Source: Bacillus safensis FO-36b (GTDB lineage: Bacteria > Bacillota > Bacilli > Bacillales > Bacillaceae). Taken from it: DNA of 64,000 nucleotides. Below, in pieces: positions 14,965 to 24,542 of this stretch. Each line of letters opens with the position of its first letter. The stretch's first letter is position 1. The notes under the pieces are model-generated. The model was not told where the DNA came from, searched no databases, and saw only the letters and a program-made list of their open reading frames with translations. The DNA lies in the NCBI RefSeq assembly GCF_000691165.1, contig NZ_ASJD01000005.1, positions 62,001 through 126,000 on the forward strand, read 5' to 3'. Position numbers and translations under genes: made by a program.

Positions 14965-15438
14965 TTAGAATCTTTTATGAAAATCGACAGTTCCGCTTCC
15001 ATCTTCTCGGTCAAAGCTGCCAACAAACGTCCAGTTAATATATCCACCGTCACCATTGTTGACAAACGTACCATCTTCAAATACCCAAATACCAAACGTA
15101 ATACCGTCATATTCAACACTATCATAGTAGACAACATTGTTCAGACCGCTAAAGTCGTGGTCTTGGCTTAAGTTTTGGACAACTACGTTGTAGTTTTGAC
15201 CTGCTTCATAGAACGCACTGTATGCCGCATTTTTTACGAATCCATCACGATTTTGAGATGATTTTACTGCTTGTTCAATTTTATCGGCAATGGCTACTGG
15301 ATCAATTGAGACACTTCCATCAACACCTGTTGTTGTAGCAGCTTCAGCCGTTTGACCAAAAGTCGTAAGAGATAGAGGGGCAGCAATCATTGACGTAGCG
15401 ATGACAGAACCAACAAACATTTTGCTTGTTTTTCTCAT
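14965..15438 (-). CDS. Secreted YolA-like protein of unknown function
   Basis: 157 residues. A signal peptide is clear: MRKTSKMF, hydrophobic core, cut after AEA-A near residue 34. The mature part has a helical segment (AIADKIEQAVKSSQNRDGFVKN) and an aromatic, acidic beta part (YNVVVQNLSQDHDF, FGIWVFEDGTFVNNGDGGYINWTF). It resembles small secreted proteins of Bacillus such as YolA; I am unsure of the family name. No cysteine. It has a GGAGGAG site and a terminator at each side. Confidence 0.8.
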   Translation of the reverse strand: MRKTSKMFVGSVIATSMIAAPLSLTTFGQTAEAATTTGVDGSVSIDPVAIADKIEQAVKSSQNRDGFVKNAAYSAFYEAGQNYNVVVQNLSQDHDFSGLNNVVYYDSVEYDGITFGIWVFEDGTFVNNGDGGYINWTFVGSFDREDGSGTVDFHKRF

Positions 15439-15573
15439 TATTTCTAACTCCTCCTTTAATTGGTATGTTTATGTACTACCCCTTCATCTGTCTCTTAAAC
15501 ACTAATTTATGAAAAAAATTCTTATTCTACCAATTAAGAGGGTATTTTTACTGTTTAATTAGGCGAAATAACA

Positions 15574-15602
15574 AAAAAACTACTCTTATAAAAGAGTAGT
15601 TT
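15574..15602. terminator. Terminator behind uppP
   Basis: AAACTACTCTT and AAAGAGTAGTTT pair around a 3-nt loop, with A-run on the plus-strand left side (T-run for minus-strand transcripts). Confidence 0.88.
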
Positions 15603-15608
15603 ACAGTA

Positions 15609-16442
15609 TTACATGAACAGGATAAATAAAATCACACCTAGGATAATTCGATATATCGCAAAAGGCACCAGTTTGATTTTATTGATCAGTTTTAGGAAGA
15701 ATCGAACAACAAAGAGAGCCACAACAAACGCACTCACAAAGCCGACGATAAAGAATGACAGCATATCCGGTGTTAAATATTCGGCATTTTTCACAAGGGT
15801 TAACAAGCTTGCTCCTGCCATAATCGGCATCGCCATGATAAATGTAAAGTCTGCCGCAGCACGGTGATTCAAACCAAGAATAACCCCGCCTGCGATCGTC
15901 GAACCTGAGCGCGAAAATCCTGGCCATAATGCTAAACATTGAAACAGTCCAATATAAAGCGCCTGTCTGTAAGTCATGTTATCGACAGAGCTTGTTTCTG
16001 ATTTCCGTTTATTGATCCAGTCAGCGACAAGCATCAGAACTGCCCCTAAAATCAAACCGACAGCGACTGTTCTGACGTCAAATAAGTATTTATCAATATA
16101 ATCTTCAAATAGAAATCCTAAAATGACGGCTGGAACAAGTCCAACTGCAATTTGGGCGATGGTCAGTTTATGCCCGCTGCGCTTTTGCTCTTCGGTGATA
16201 TTTTTCTTTAAGCCCAATAAGTTTAAAATACGATCTTTAAACACGATCATGACAGCTAAAATTGAGCCTAACTGAATCACGACTTTAAATGTGTTGGCCG
16301 CTTCTGGCGTAATAATTTCCTTTGATTTTAACCAAAGATCATCGACAATGATCATGTGACCTGTAGATGAAACAGGTGCGTACTCTGTTAATCCTTCGAC
16401 AATTCCTAAAACCAGTGCCACGAATAAATCCCATAGATTCAT
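15609..16442 (-). CDS. uppP: Undecaprenyl-diphosphatase
   Basis: 277 residues from ATG 16442 (AAAGGAAAG site); the frame extends 15 codons upstream without a site. Integral membrane protein of the BacA/UppP family, which recycles the lipid carrier of wall synthesis and gives bacitracin resistance. Both signature motifs are present: GLTEYAPVSSTGHMI near residue 20 with the catalytic glutamate, and PGFSRSGSTIAGG near 175 with the catalytic arginine. About eight membrane segments. It equals B. subtilis YubB and is followed in the same order by yubA. Confidence 0.95.
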   Translation of the reverse strand: MNLWDLFVALVLGIVEGLTEYAPVSSTGHMIIVDDLWLKSKEIITPEAANTFKVVIQLGSILAVMIVFKDRILNLLGLKKNITEEQKRSGHKLTIAQIAVGLVPAVILGFLFEDYIDKYLFDVRTVAVGLILGAVLMLVADWINKRKSETSSVDNMTYRQALYIGLFQCLALWPGFSRSGSTIAGGVILGLNHRAAADFTFIMAMPIMAGASLLTLVKNAEYLTPDMLSFFIVGFVSAFVVALFVVRFFLKLINKIKLVPFAIYRIILGVILFILFM

Positions 16443-16497
16443 GATTTTCTTTCCTTTCAATTCTGATCTTTTGAACACGCCAAACATCTATGTCCAC

Positions 16498-16536
16498 ATA
16501 AAGACAAGCTTCCTTCATCGAAAGCTCGTCTTTATG
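16498..16536 (-). terminator. Hairpin between yubA and uppP
   Basis: AAAGAC..AGCTT and AAGCT..GTCTTT pair with one mismatch; the T-run on the minus strand is short, so this may only attenuate. Confidence 0.5.
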
Positions 16537-16569
16537 ATACTATATTTTTTTCAAAAAAAGATTATGACA

Positions 16570-17712
16570 TCAAACCTTTTCTTCTTTATACAAATTGGAC
16601 CGCATTTTGAACCAATCAAATAAGTGAGTCGTGATGACCTTCAGAACGGCATACGTCGGAATAGCGACAATGATGCCGACCACGTTGAACAATTTACCAG
16701 CTGTTAATATAACAAAAATAATCGTAATGGGATGAATATGAAGGTTTTTCCCCATCACCTGAGGAGAAATGAATTTCCCTTCAACGAGCTGAACCACTGT
16801 CCAGACTATAATAAGTTTTAGCAGCATTACTGGTGACGTCACAAGTGCAATCACAATCGCTGGTGTAATCGCAATTGTTGGACCAAGGTAAGGCACTATG
16901 CTTGTACATGCAGCAATGATAGCGAGCAGCAGCGCATAGTCAAGTCCAATGATCATATAACCGATTAACAGAAGAACACCGATACAGAAGCTGACAATGA
17001 TCTGTCCGCGAATATACGAGCTTAGACGGTGGTTCATTTCGTGAAGCATGATATGTGTATGTTCCCTCATTTTACTTGGGAAAAATTTCAATAGATAGTC
17101 AGGCAGCTTTTTGCCGTCTTTTAATAGATAAAACAGAATAAACGGCACAGTCACGATCGAGATAATGACTTCTGTGAGCGCCCCTAAGAATGTTCCTACA
17201 CCGGTAAAGGTGCTTTCCAAAATCTTCGTCGCTTGACTGGATGCTTTACTTACCAATTCAGACACGTTAAAGTTCATCGAGTTTTGCACTTGATTAATAA
17301 AGTTACTTCCTGTTAATTGTCTAATTTGATCTTCTACCGTATCGACGTATTTCGGAAGATTATGAAATAGACTCATGGTTTGAGCTTGTAAAAAAGGAAT
17401 AATGGACACGATGGTCACTGTAATAATCCCAATAATGACAATATATAAAAGCAAAATGGAATAGATCCGCTTGATTCTTGCTTTCTCTAACAAGTTAACA
17501 ATTGGATTTAATAAATAATACACGACTCCCGTTAAAATAATCGGTAAGGCAATGGTTTTGACGAGTACAATGAGCGGTGTGAAAATAAATGATGTTTTCA
17601 TGAAAACTAGGATATTCAATCCAATTAATAACAGGACGAGTAAAAAGAGAACAAACTTGTTATCAAGAAAAAATTTTCTAAATCGACTGCTCCACATTTG
17701 CATAGAATTCAT
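16570..17712 (-). CDS. yubA: AI-2E family membrane transporter YubA
   Basis: 380 residues with about eight membrane segments in the usual AI-2E exporter/TqsA arrangement: two pairs at the N-terminus (residues 20-90), a long soluble helical region (100-150), then the C-terminal bundle with [15 protein letters not shown] and [22 protein letters not shown]. Family members export small metabolites or act as Na+/H+ antiporters; the substrate is unknown here. Neighbour of uppP as in B. subtilis. Confidence 0.88.
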   Translation of the reverse strand: MNSMQMWSSRFRKFFLDNKFVLFLLVLLLIGLNILVFMKTSFIFTPLIVLVKTIALPIILTGVVYYLLNPIVNLLEKARIKRIYSILLLYIVIIGIITVTIVSIIPFLQAQTMSLFHNLPKYVDTVEDQIRQLTGSNFINQVQNSMNFNVSELVSKASSQATKILESTFTGVGTFLGALTEVIISIVTVPFILFYLLKDGKKLPDYLLKFFPSKMREHTHIMLHEMNHRLSSYIRGQIIVSFCIGVLLLIGYMIIGLDYALLLAIIAACTSIVPYLGPTIAITPAIVIALVTSPVMLLKLIIVWTVVQLVEGKFISPQVMGKNLHIHPITIIFVILTAGKLFNVVGIIVAIPTYAVLKVITTHLFDWFKMRSNLYKEEKV

Positions 17713-17778
17713 ATTGTTCCTCCAAACACGGGCTATTTTATGAGTAAATTGTACACTACTTGATCATGATTATGGTCG

Positions 17779-18171
17779 TCATTGTTTGAGCTTTTTTTCC
17801 CATTTTGCAATGGACATTGCCCATACAATGAGAATCGGCTGTCCAATAAGCCTTATCCATAGCAAGGCTTGTTCTGTATTTTCTTGACCTGGAAACGGTA
17901 TTCCCTCACGAGCAGCAAATAAGTTTGCAGGGAAAATGAGTACAAGATAGACAGCAATGGATTTTGCCGCTGCAATCCTGACATTTGGCAAAAGCAGCAG
18001 CACGGCCAGCAGCCATTCAAGACATGCAGTCGCATAGACCATTACATATGGAAATGGCCAGCCTGGCATCATGCGGGCAAAGCCGCTCGGCTCTATCACA
18101 TGAAAAATACCAGCCGCTATGAATAAAAGCGCAAAGATGTATGTACTTCCTATATGCAGGACGCGCTTCAT
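17779..18171 (-). CDS. DoxX-like small membrane protein
   Basis: 130 residues from ATG 18171 with a GGAGGA site. Four membrane segments and the DoxX-type pattern GIFHVIEPSGFARMMPGW (residues 20-40) followed by CLEWLLAVLLLLP. Proteins of this class are linked to thiol or redox stress in some bacteria, but no role can be stated for this one. Lies alone between yubA and yulF. The ending basic WEKKLKQ tail is cytoplasmic. Confidence 0.78.
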   Translation of the reverse strand: MKRVLHIGSTYIFALLFIAAGIFHVIEPSGFARMMPGWPFPYVMVYATACLEWLLAVLLLLPNVRIAAAKSIAVYLVLIFPANLFAAREGIPFPGQENTEQALLWIRLIGQPILIVWAMSIAKWEKKLKQ

Positions 18172-18314
18172 GTTTCCTCCTCTCCCTTCTATCCTGAGTA
18201 TTACCCGAAGAAGGAAGAAACTACCCACTTTTCGTACATTTATATCCTTTATGTAAGACGCATCAGCCTATATAAAGGTTTCATCCGCTTTGCAATAAAA
18301 AGAATATTCTTTCA

Positions 18315-18341
18315 TACAAACGCTTTCAAAGCATGTATAAT
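18315..18341 (+). promoter_or_regulatory. yulF promoter region with a CRE-like site
   Basis: TATAAT at 18336-18341 is the likely -10. Overlapping the -35 region is TACAAACGCTTTCA (18315-18328), which reversed (TGAAAGCGTTTGTA) resembles a CcpA cre but with two mismatches to TGWNANCGNTNWCA. Catabolite repression is possible, not certain. Confidence 0.4.
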
Positions 18342-18368
18342 CAGAGAAAAGCAGAAGGAGGGAATCAC

Positions 18369-19361
18369 ATGATTCGATTTGCTGTCATCGGAACGAACTG
18401 GATTACAGATCGGTTCTTACAAGCTGGTGAAGAACTAGCTGATTTTACATGTACAGCCGTCTATTCACGGTCCGCTGAAAAAGGACAGGCCTTTGCCGAA
18501 AAATATGGGATTGATACGGTTTTTACGAACTTACAACAAATGGCGGAAAGTGATACGTTTGATGCCGTGTATATTGCGAGTCCAAATGCCCTTCATAAAG
18601 AGCAGGCCATGTTGATGATGGGGCATCAAAAGCATGTTTTATGCGAAAAACCATTCGCCTCTCATCGAAAAGAAGTGGAAGAAATGATTGCCGCAGCGAA
18701 AAAACATCAAGTGTGTTTGATGGAAGCGATGAAAACGACATTTCTGCCTAATTTCCTTCAAATCAAACAGCATCTTGATCAGCTTGGACCTATCAGGCAA
18801 GTGGTCGCGCATTACTGTAAATATTCTTCAAGATACGATGCCTATCGAAGCGGCGAGCTTCCAAATGCCTTTAAGCCTGAGCTATCCAACGGTTCTTTAA
18901 TGGATATCGGGGTGTACCTCGTTTACCCAGTCATATACTTATTTGGTTTGCCGAATCAAATCACCGCAAGAGGCTATAAGCTTTCTTCTGGTGTGGATGG
19001 GAACGGTTCAGTCCTTTTACAGTATGACGGGCATCAAGCACTTCTTTTTCATTCTAAAATTTCAACGTCTCATTTATCGGCTGAAATTCAAGGCGAGGAT
19101 GCCACCATGGTGATTGATCAATTCCACCGTCCTTCACGAATCACGATACACGACCGTGACGGACATCAAACTGACATCTCTCTCAAAGATGATCAGCCAG
19201 CTATGTCTTATGAAATCAATCATTTTATTGAGTGTATTCAGCAGGGAATGGGGCAGTCTCCTGTCAATACATTTGCCCTATCTGTTCAAACCATGTCCGT
19301 CATGGACGAAGCGAGAAGACAAATGGGTGTGTTGTATCCTGCCGACAGACAAAATGTATAG
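18369..19361 (+). CDS. yulF: Gfo/Idh/MocA family oxidoreductase YulF
   Basis: 330 residues from ATG 18369, with an AGAAGGAGGG site; the frame opens 12 codons earlier without one. N-terminal Rossmann fold: MIRFAVIGTNWITDRFL, then the family motif HVLCEKPFASH near residue 90 whose lysine acts in catalysis. The C-terminal part is the substrate-binding alpha/beta domain with YKLSSGVDGNGSVLLQYDG. Expected to oxidise or reduce a sugar or polyol derivative with NAD(P); substrate unknown. In B. subtilis yulF is also next to the chemoreceptor cluster. Confidence 0.9.
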   Translation: MIRFAVIGTNWITDRFLQAGEELADFTCTAVYSRSAEKGQAFAEKYGIDTVFTNLQQMAESDTFDAVYIASPNALHKEQAMLMMGHQKHVLCEKPFASHRKEVEEMIAAAKKHQVCLMEAMKTTFLPNFLQIKQHLDQLGPIRQVVAHYCKYSSRYDAYRSGELPNAFKPELSNGSLMDIGVYLVYPVIYLFGLPNQITARGYKLSSGVDGNGSVLLQYDGHQALLFHSKISTSHLSAEIQGEDATMVIDQFHRPSRITIHDRDGHQTDISLKDDQPAMSYEINHFIECIQQGMGQSPVNTFALSVQTMSVMDEARRQMGVLYPADRQNV

Positions 19362-19378
19362 GGCATGAAATGATGAAC

Positions 19379-19411
19379 AAAGGGCGAAATTTTTTTGTTC
19401 GCCCTTTGTTT
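19379..19411. terminator. Bidirectional terminator between yulF and the DJ-1/PfpI gene
   Basis: AAAGGGCGAA and TTCGCCCTTT pair with a T-rich 9-nt loop. Confidence 0.75.
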
Positions 19412-19423
19412 CGTGTCAGTCGT

Positions 19424-19948
19424 TTATTTTGCGGCTAACACATCCGCAAATGCTTTCACATACGGCGGAAGGTCCGGCGGGCGTCTGCTGGAGATGAGGT
19501 GGCCATCTGTGACAACTGCCTCATCGAACCAGTCCGCACCAGCATTTGTCATATCATCTTTAATACCAGGTGTACTTGTCACTCGTCTGCCTTTCAGGAT
19601 TCCTGCTGATATCAGCACCCAGCCGGCATGACAAATCTGACCGATTGGTTTTGCCTTCGCATCAAATGTACGGACGATGTCTAATACTTCTGGATAACGG
19701 CGCAGTTTATCAGGCGCCCATCCGCCAGGGACTAGCACAGCATCATAATCATCAGCTTGAATGGAATAAAAATCTGCATCAGATACCGCCGGCACACCAT
19801 ACTTCCCGATGTACTCATGATTTGCTTTTTCACCTACAAGATGGACAGTCGCCCCTTCTTCTCTTAAACGCAGAACCGGATACCATAGCTCTAAATCTTC
19901 AAAATCATCGCTGACAAACGCAATGACCTTCTTATCTGATAAACGCAT
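19424..19948 (-). CDS. DJ-1/PfpI family protein
   Basis: 174 residues. The start KKVIAFVSDDFEDLELWYPV carries the family glutamate; the nucleophile elbow GQICHAGWVLIS near residue 105 has the conserved cysteine followed by histidine. LVPGGWAPDKLRRYP forms the oxyanion region. Members act as general stress proteins, glyoxalase III-like enzymes or proteases; B. subtilis YfkM and YraA are relatives. No partner gene. Activity cannot be told from sequence. Confidence 0.88.
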   Translation of the reverse strand: MRLSDKKVIAFVSDDFEDLELWYPVLRLREEGATVHLVGEKANHEYIGKYGVPAVSDADFYSIQADDYDAVLVPGGWAPDKLRRYPEVLDIVRTFDAKAKPIGQICHAGWVLISAGILKGRRVTSTPGIKDDMTNAGADWFDEAVVTDGHLISSRRPPDLPPYVKAFADVLAAK

Positions 19949-20000
19949 ACTATCTCTCCTCTTCTTTCGATTTCCTCTATTGTACGAGATGTCCTCTTAA

Positions 20001-20033
20001 AAAGAAAAGCGGTTCCCCTTGAGGAGAACCACT
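20001..20033 (-). terminator. Terminator of the first chemoreceptor gene
   Basis: GTGGTTCTCC and GGGGAACCGC (minus strand) pair around TCAA and are followed by TTTTCTTTTT. Confidence 0.8.
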
Positions 20034-20038
20034 TGACC

Positions 20039-22027
20039 TTATTCGCTGATCTTGAATTTTTTAATTAAATCACGTAATTCTTCCGCCATTTGGGAAAGAG
20101 TTGTGGATGAAGAACTAATCTCTTCCATAGAAGCAAGCTGCTCTTCAGCAGATGCTGCGATATCTTGGATGCTTGCTGAACTCTCTCTTGATACATCTGC
20201 AATTTCATTTACTGCTTTAGAAATTTGCTCAGATCCTTTCGACAGCTCGCGCACCGTTGTATTCATTTCATTCATTCTTGCTGCGATTTCCGCTGTTTGC
20301 TCATTTATTTGTGAGAAACTTTCTTTCGTTTGATCTGTAATAGTAAGACCACTTTTCACTTCTTCATTCACTGCTTTGAACATATTTTGAGATGTTTCGA
20401 TTTCAGTAACGATTTCATTCACAAGCTTTTCAATCTCTTTTGCTGAATCCGATGATTGAACCGCTAGTTTACGCACTTCTTCCGCAACAACAGAGAAGCC
20501 TCTGCCTGATTCACCTGCGCGTGCTGCTTCTATGGCAGCATTTAGTGCAAGTAAATTCGTTTGATCCGCAATGCCGTTAATCACGCCGAGGATGTTTGTG
20601 ATATCTTTTGATTTATGCTCTAGCCCGTTGATCACGCCTTCAGCTTCTTTCACTGAATGGTCAATCGTCTTCATTTGGCCAACAGTCTGCTCCACAAGCT
20701 GTCCACCTGTTTCTGCGACTGTTTTTGATTGAACAGATGACGCTGTGATGACATCAGACGTTTCGGCAACTTCGTTCAGTCCTTCATTCATTTGTTTTAA
20801 ATGAACCGCGCTTTGTTCCACCATTTCGCTTTGATTTTCGTTGCCGTTTGAGAATGTTTCAATAGATAATGTGATATGTTCGGTTGCTTTAGTTGTTTGA
20901 CCTGCGCTTGCCGTCAGTTCTTCAGATGATGAAGCAACATTCTCAACAGATGTTTGTACTGCTTGAATGACATCTCTTAGGGACTCACTCATTTCATTAA
21001 AGCTTGTGCCAAGCTGTCCAATTTCATCTTTTGAGCGGACATCAATTTTTTCTGTTAAATCTCCCTGACTGATCTTCTTCGAAGAAGAGACAAGAGTGGA
21101 AAGTGGTTTTGTAATGGAACGGATGATAAAGAAGATCAGAATCCCGCCAATGATCAGCGCGCCGGCTAAAATGATGGCGGCCATGTTAAAGACTGGCTGT
21201 GCAGCTTCTTCTACTTCACTGACAAACATCGTCCCGACAATCTTCCAGCCAGTCGCCTTGTTTGTGGTGAACTCCATTTGCTTTTCTTTTCCTTCAAACA
21301 TATAGCTCATAGATCCGTTATCTTGTGAATACATTTTTTCTAACCATTCACCAGATAATTTTGTTCCTGCTTTTTTCGTTGGATGTGCCACATATGTACG
21401 GTCTGGACTTCCAATAAAGGCATAGCCTTGTTTCCCAATGTTAATGCTATTGGACTCTTTAACTAGATTCGCAATGTTTAGGTTCATCGCGATGACGCCT
21501 GATCCATCCTCTAGTTTTTTAGAAATGGTTACCACAAGTGTACCGGTTGAAGCCGTTGCATATGGTGCTGAAACAGACAGCTCACCGTTTTTCGCCCAGC
21601 CGTCTTTGTACCAATCCCGCTCAGTTGCGACATAACCTGCAGGCATTTTTTGATTAGGATATCTTGAAAACACTTTGCCGTCACTTGAAGCGACAAAAAT
21701 GCCTTCTGTGTCATCATTCATACTCATGAACTGCTCAAAGCGTCCTTGAATATCGGTCGTTCCTTTTTGCTTGAGCTTTTTCTCCGTGATCCATTTGCTA
21801 AAGAAATCGGCTGCGTCTGTTTTCACTTTGACAACCTTCGTAATATTTTTATCTAGCTGCTCTACGTTTTCCTTTGCACTTTGCATAATTTGATCATTTA
21901 AAGAGGTGCTTGCCGTATGGTATGAAGAGAATGCCAATACAATGATTGGACATAAAAGAATAAATAAGAAAGAGAATACGAGCTTTTTTGAAATAGATGG
22001 CTTTCTGAAATACTGTATGAATTTCAT
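20039..22027 (-). CDS. tlpB: Methyl-accepting chemotaxis protein (tlpB position)
   Basis: 662 residues. Membrane segment at 15-35, extracellular double Cache domain (40-280), second membrane segment near 285-305, HAMP domain (305-360), then the long signalling coiled coil with the tip [23 protein letters not shown] that contacts CheA and CheW, and a conserved [13 protein letters not shown] end. In the Cache pocket R137, W139, Y140 and Y156 are kept but the acidic residue of the amino-acid motif is N182. It may bind something other than a free amino acid. The symbol is taken from gene order beside yulF as in B. subtilis; the receptor class itself is certain. A SigD promoter lies upstream. Confidence 0.9.
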   Translation of the reverse strand: MKFIQYFRKPSISKKLVFSFLFILLCPIIVLAFSSYHTASTSLNDQIMQSAKENVEQLDKNITKVVKVKTDAADFFSKWITEKKLKQKGTTDIQGRFEQFMSMNDDTEGIFVASSDGKVFSRYPNQKMPAGYVATERDWYKDGWAKNGELSVSAPYATASTGTLVVTISKKLEDGSGVIAMNLNIANLVKESNSINIGKQGYAFIGSPDRTYVAHPTKKAGTKLSGEWLEKMYSQDNGSMSYMFEGKEKQMEFTTNKATGWKIVGTMFVSEVEEAAQPVFNMAAIILAGALIIGGILIFFIIRSITKPLSTLVSSSKKISQGDLTEKIDVRSKDEIGQLGTSFNEMSESLRDVIQAVQTSVENVASSSEELTASAGQTTKATEHITLSIETFSNGNENQSEMVEQSAVHLKQMNEGLNEVAETSDVITASSVQSKTVAETGGQLVEQTVGQMKTIDHSVKEAEGVINGLEHKSKDITNILGVINGIADQTNLLALNAAIEAARAGESGRGFSVVAEEVRKLAVQSSDSAKEIEKLVNEIVTEIETSQNMFKAVNEEVKSGLTITDQTKESFSQINEQTAEIAARMNEMNTTVRELSKGSEQISKAVNEIADVSRESSASIQDIAASAEEQLASMEEISSSSTTLSQMAEELRDLIKKFKISE

Positions 22028-22061
22028 AAAAAAGAAAACTCCTTTTAGTAAGATAGTATAT

Positions 22062-22088
22062 ATATCGGAAGTACTACTAGGTTCTTTA
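22062..22088 (-). promoter_or_regulatory. SigD promoter of the tlpB-position receptor
   Basis: TAAA (22085-22088), 15-bp spacer and TCCGATAT (22062-22069) on the minus strand, one base off the SigD consensus TAAA-N15-GCCGATAT. Confidence 0.85.
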
Positions 22089-22154
22089 CTTTTTTAACTT
22101 ATTAAAGTCTAAATAAGTCCAAATTACCCAATTTATATGCATCGAATGGAAAAA

Positions 22155-22178
22155 CACCTGACGTTTTGGCGTCAGGTG
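22155..22178 (-). terminator. Terminator hairpin copy 2 behind mcpA-position gene
   Basis: CACCTGACG and CGTCAGGTG around a 6-nt loop, followed on the minus strand by TTTTT. Identical to the hairpin at 22356-22379; the two bracket a copy of the ~170-bp repeat. Confidence 0.85.
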
Positions 22179-22180
22179 CT

Positions 22181-22352
22181 TAAGATTGTTGACAAAGGGC
22201 TAAAATGTTCTTGATTTTAGCCCTTTGTCTTCTTTTTCAGTGTGATAGAAAACCTTTGCAGTCTAGGAAGAACGAGTACCAGAGCGAATAAAAGATTCGT
22301 GAGCACCGGCGCGCAGACCTGACACCAAATTTGAAGGTTTGTCTACACGCTG
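22181..22352 (-). repeat. ~170-bp structured intergenic element, copy A
   Basis: Minus-strand copy of the element also found at 39958 and 44992. It starts CAGCGTGTAGACAAACC and ends TTGTCAACAATCT. It contains a complementary end segment (GGTTTTCTATCACACTG), an inner CGAAT/ATTCG hairpin and a 16-bp perfect hairpin GACAAAGGGCTAAAAT with its complement (22191-22229). No coding potential. It lies between two identical terminator hairpins. Confidence 0.88.
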
Positions 22353-22355
22353 AAA

Positions 22356-22379
22356 CACCTGACGTTTTGGCGTCAGGTG
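22356..22379 (-). terminator. Terminator hairpin copy 1 behind mcpA-position gene
   Basis: Perfect 9-bp hairpin 14 bp after the stop codon at 22393; its T-run is only TTT because the repeat element follows at once. Confidence 0.8.
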
Positions 22380-22392
22380 TTTCGCTACTCTC

Positions 22393-24369
22393 TTACATTT
22401 TAAATTGTTTAATAAGCTCCCTTAGTTCTTCTGCCATCTGAGATAAAGTGGCAGAAGATGAGCTGATCTCTTCCATAGATGCAAGCTGTTCTTCTGCTGA
22501 TGCCGCGATATCTTGGAAGCCTGCTGAGCTTTCTCTTGAGAGCTCTTTGATTTGATTCACCGCATGAGAAATATCATTTGAGCCATGCGATAGCTCTTCG
22601 GCTGATCTGTTCATTTGTTTCATTTGTTCTGTCATTTCTGATGTTTTATCAGTGATTTTCTCAAAACTCACTTTCGTTTCATCTGTAATGTTTAATCCAG
22701 ATTGTACTTCACCTGCTACTTGTTTAAACATTTTCTGCGATTTTTCTATTTCCTCCACAATTTCGTTCGTCAGGCTTTCAATTTCTTTTGAAGAGCTTCC
22801 TGACTGCTCTGCCAGCTTGCGGACTTCTTCTGCGACAACAGAGAAGCCTCTGCCTGCTTCACCTGCTCGTGCGGCTTCGATCGCAGCGTTTAAAGCAAGG
22901 AGATTCGTTTGATCCGCAATACCGTTGATGACCCCAAGAATGTTTGTAATATCCTTTGATTTCTGCTCCAAGCCTGCAATGACAAGCTCTGCTTCTTTTA
23001 CTGCCTGCTCAATCGTTTGCATTTGACCTGCTGTTTTTTGAACGAGTTCTCCTCCAGCCTGAGCAGTTTTGCTCGATTCGATCGACGATTCCATCATATG
23101 AGAGGTTGTATCGACCATATGCGATAAGCTCCGATCCATTTCGTTTAACTGAACTGAGCTTTTTTCGATCATATCATTTTGATGTTCAGTGCTGTTTGAG
23201 AACTGTTCAATAGATGATGTGATATGCTCGGTCGCTTGAGCTGTCTGTCCTGCACTTGCCGTTAACTCTTCAGACGATGCAGCCACATTTTCAATGGAAT
23301 TTTGGACAGCTTGAATGACTTGCTTCAGCTTTGCTGACATGTCGTTAAAGCTTTGCGCAAGCTTACCAATTTCATCGTGCGTACGAACTTCAATATACTG
23401 GGTCAAATCACCTTGACTGATTTTTTCAGCCGATTCAGAGAGCTCTATCAGTGGCTTTCGAATCGATTTAATAATAAAATAAATCGCGATTCCGCCAATG
23501 GCAATCGCAGCCGCAAGAATGATCATTGTTAAGTCGAGCACTGGCTGTGCGGCTTCTTTTACTTCATTCACATACATCGTTCCAGCAAGCTTCCAGCCGG
23601 TTGCTTCATTTGTGTCAAAAAACATTTGCTTCGGCTGCCCATTGTATTCATATTCAAAGCTGCCTTCTTTTTTATCATATAGTTTTGAGATGAAGTCACC
23701 AGTCAGCTTTGTCCCAGCCTTATCGGTTTTATGGGCCACATAACGCTGATCTGATGTGGCGATAAACGCATAGCCTTCTTGGCCAATTTTGATGCTGTTT
23801 GTATCTTTTACAACCGTATTTAAGCGTACATTCACCCCGATCACACCAGATCCATCTGCTAGCTGTTCTGATATTGTGATGAGCAGGTCATCTGATGACT
23901 TATCGGCAAAAGGATCTGAAATGATGAGTTTCTTCTCTCCCATCGATTTCTGAAACCAAGTTTCATTTTTTGCGCTCTTTGCATTACCTTTGTGAATCTC
24001 CGAATATTCAGTTAGTTTACCATTTTGATCTGCAACAAATACTTCTACTACATCGTCATCTGTTTCCGATAATTGCTCTAATTTCACTTTGAGTAAATCT
24101 TTGTTTTTAGCAGTCAATTCACCCTTTTTGATCGATTTAGATAAGTATGAAACCATGTCAATTTTAGGCTGTATATCTTTATTAATGAGTTCGTTTAATT
24201 GTTGAACACCATTTGCAGCACTAGACATAATCTCATCATTAAGAGACTTTGATGCCACTTCATAAGAAAATGCAGCCAATACGAGAATTGGCACTAGGAG
24301 AATCGCTAAGAATGCAGTAATTAATTTCTTCGACATCGTAAAGTGCTTAAAAAAGTTGATTTTTTTCAT
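22393..24369 (-). CDS. mcpA: Methyl-accepting chemotaxis protein (mcpA position)
   Basis: 658 residues with the same plan as its neighbours: membrane segment 13-35, double Cache sensor to about 280, second membrane segment, HAMP, signalling tip [23 protein letters not shown]. The sensor is the most divergent of the four: the amino-acid-binding pattern is absent (N135, F139, F154, N180 at the key places). This agrees with B. subtilis McpA, which responds to sugars rather than amino acids, and with its position second in the cluster. Symbol by synteny. No SigD promoter is obvious upstream, unlike the other three. Confidence 0.9.
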   Translation of the reverse strand: MKKINFFKHFTMSKKLITAFLAILLVPILVLAAFSYEVASKSLNDEIMSSAANGVQQLNELINKDIQPKIDMVSYLSKSIKKGELTAKNKDLLKVKLEQLSETDDDVVEVFVADQNGKLTEYSEIHKGNAKSAKNETWFQKSMGEKKLIISDPFADKSSDDLLITISEQLADGSGVIGVNVRLNTVVKDTNSIKIGQEGYAFIATSDQRYVAHKTDKAGTKLTGDFISKLYDKKEGSFEYEYNGQPKQMFFDTNEATGWKLAGTMYVNEVKEAAQPVLDLTMIILAAAIAIGGIAIYFIIKSIRKPLIELSESAEKISQGDLTQYIEVRTHDEIGKLAQSFNDMSAKLKQVIQAVQNSIENVAASSEELTASAGQTAQATEHITSSIEQFSNSTEHQNDMIEKSSVQLNEMDRSLSHMVDTTSHMMESSIESSKTAQAGGELVQKTAGQMQTIEQAVKEAELVIAGLEQKSKDITNILGVINGIADQTNLLALNAAIEAARAGEAGRGFSVVAEEVRKLAEQSGSSSKEIESLTNEIVEEIEKSQKMFKQVAGEVQSGLNITDETKVSFEKITDKTSEMTEQMKQMNRSAEELSHGSNDISHAVNQIKELSRESSAGFQDIAASAEEQLASMEEISSSSATLSQMAEELRELIKQFKM

Positions 24370-24505
24370 GACTCTACTCCTTTTGATTTATGATTTGTGG
24401 TCTTCCTCTTCTATTCTTAGGTAATATGAATTATTTTTCAAGGAATAATGTTCAAAAAATCCAAAAAATAAGTATAATTACCCATTTCTTTTGATTTACT
24501 CAATG

Positions 24506-24534
24506 AAAAAGAGCCTCTATCTGGAGGCTCTTTT
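24506..24534 (-). terminator. Terminator behind tlpA-position gene
   Basis: AAAGAGCCTC and GAGGCTCTTT around TATCTG, flanked by A- and T-runs. Confidence 0.9.
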
Positions 24535-24542
24535 CTTCCTGT

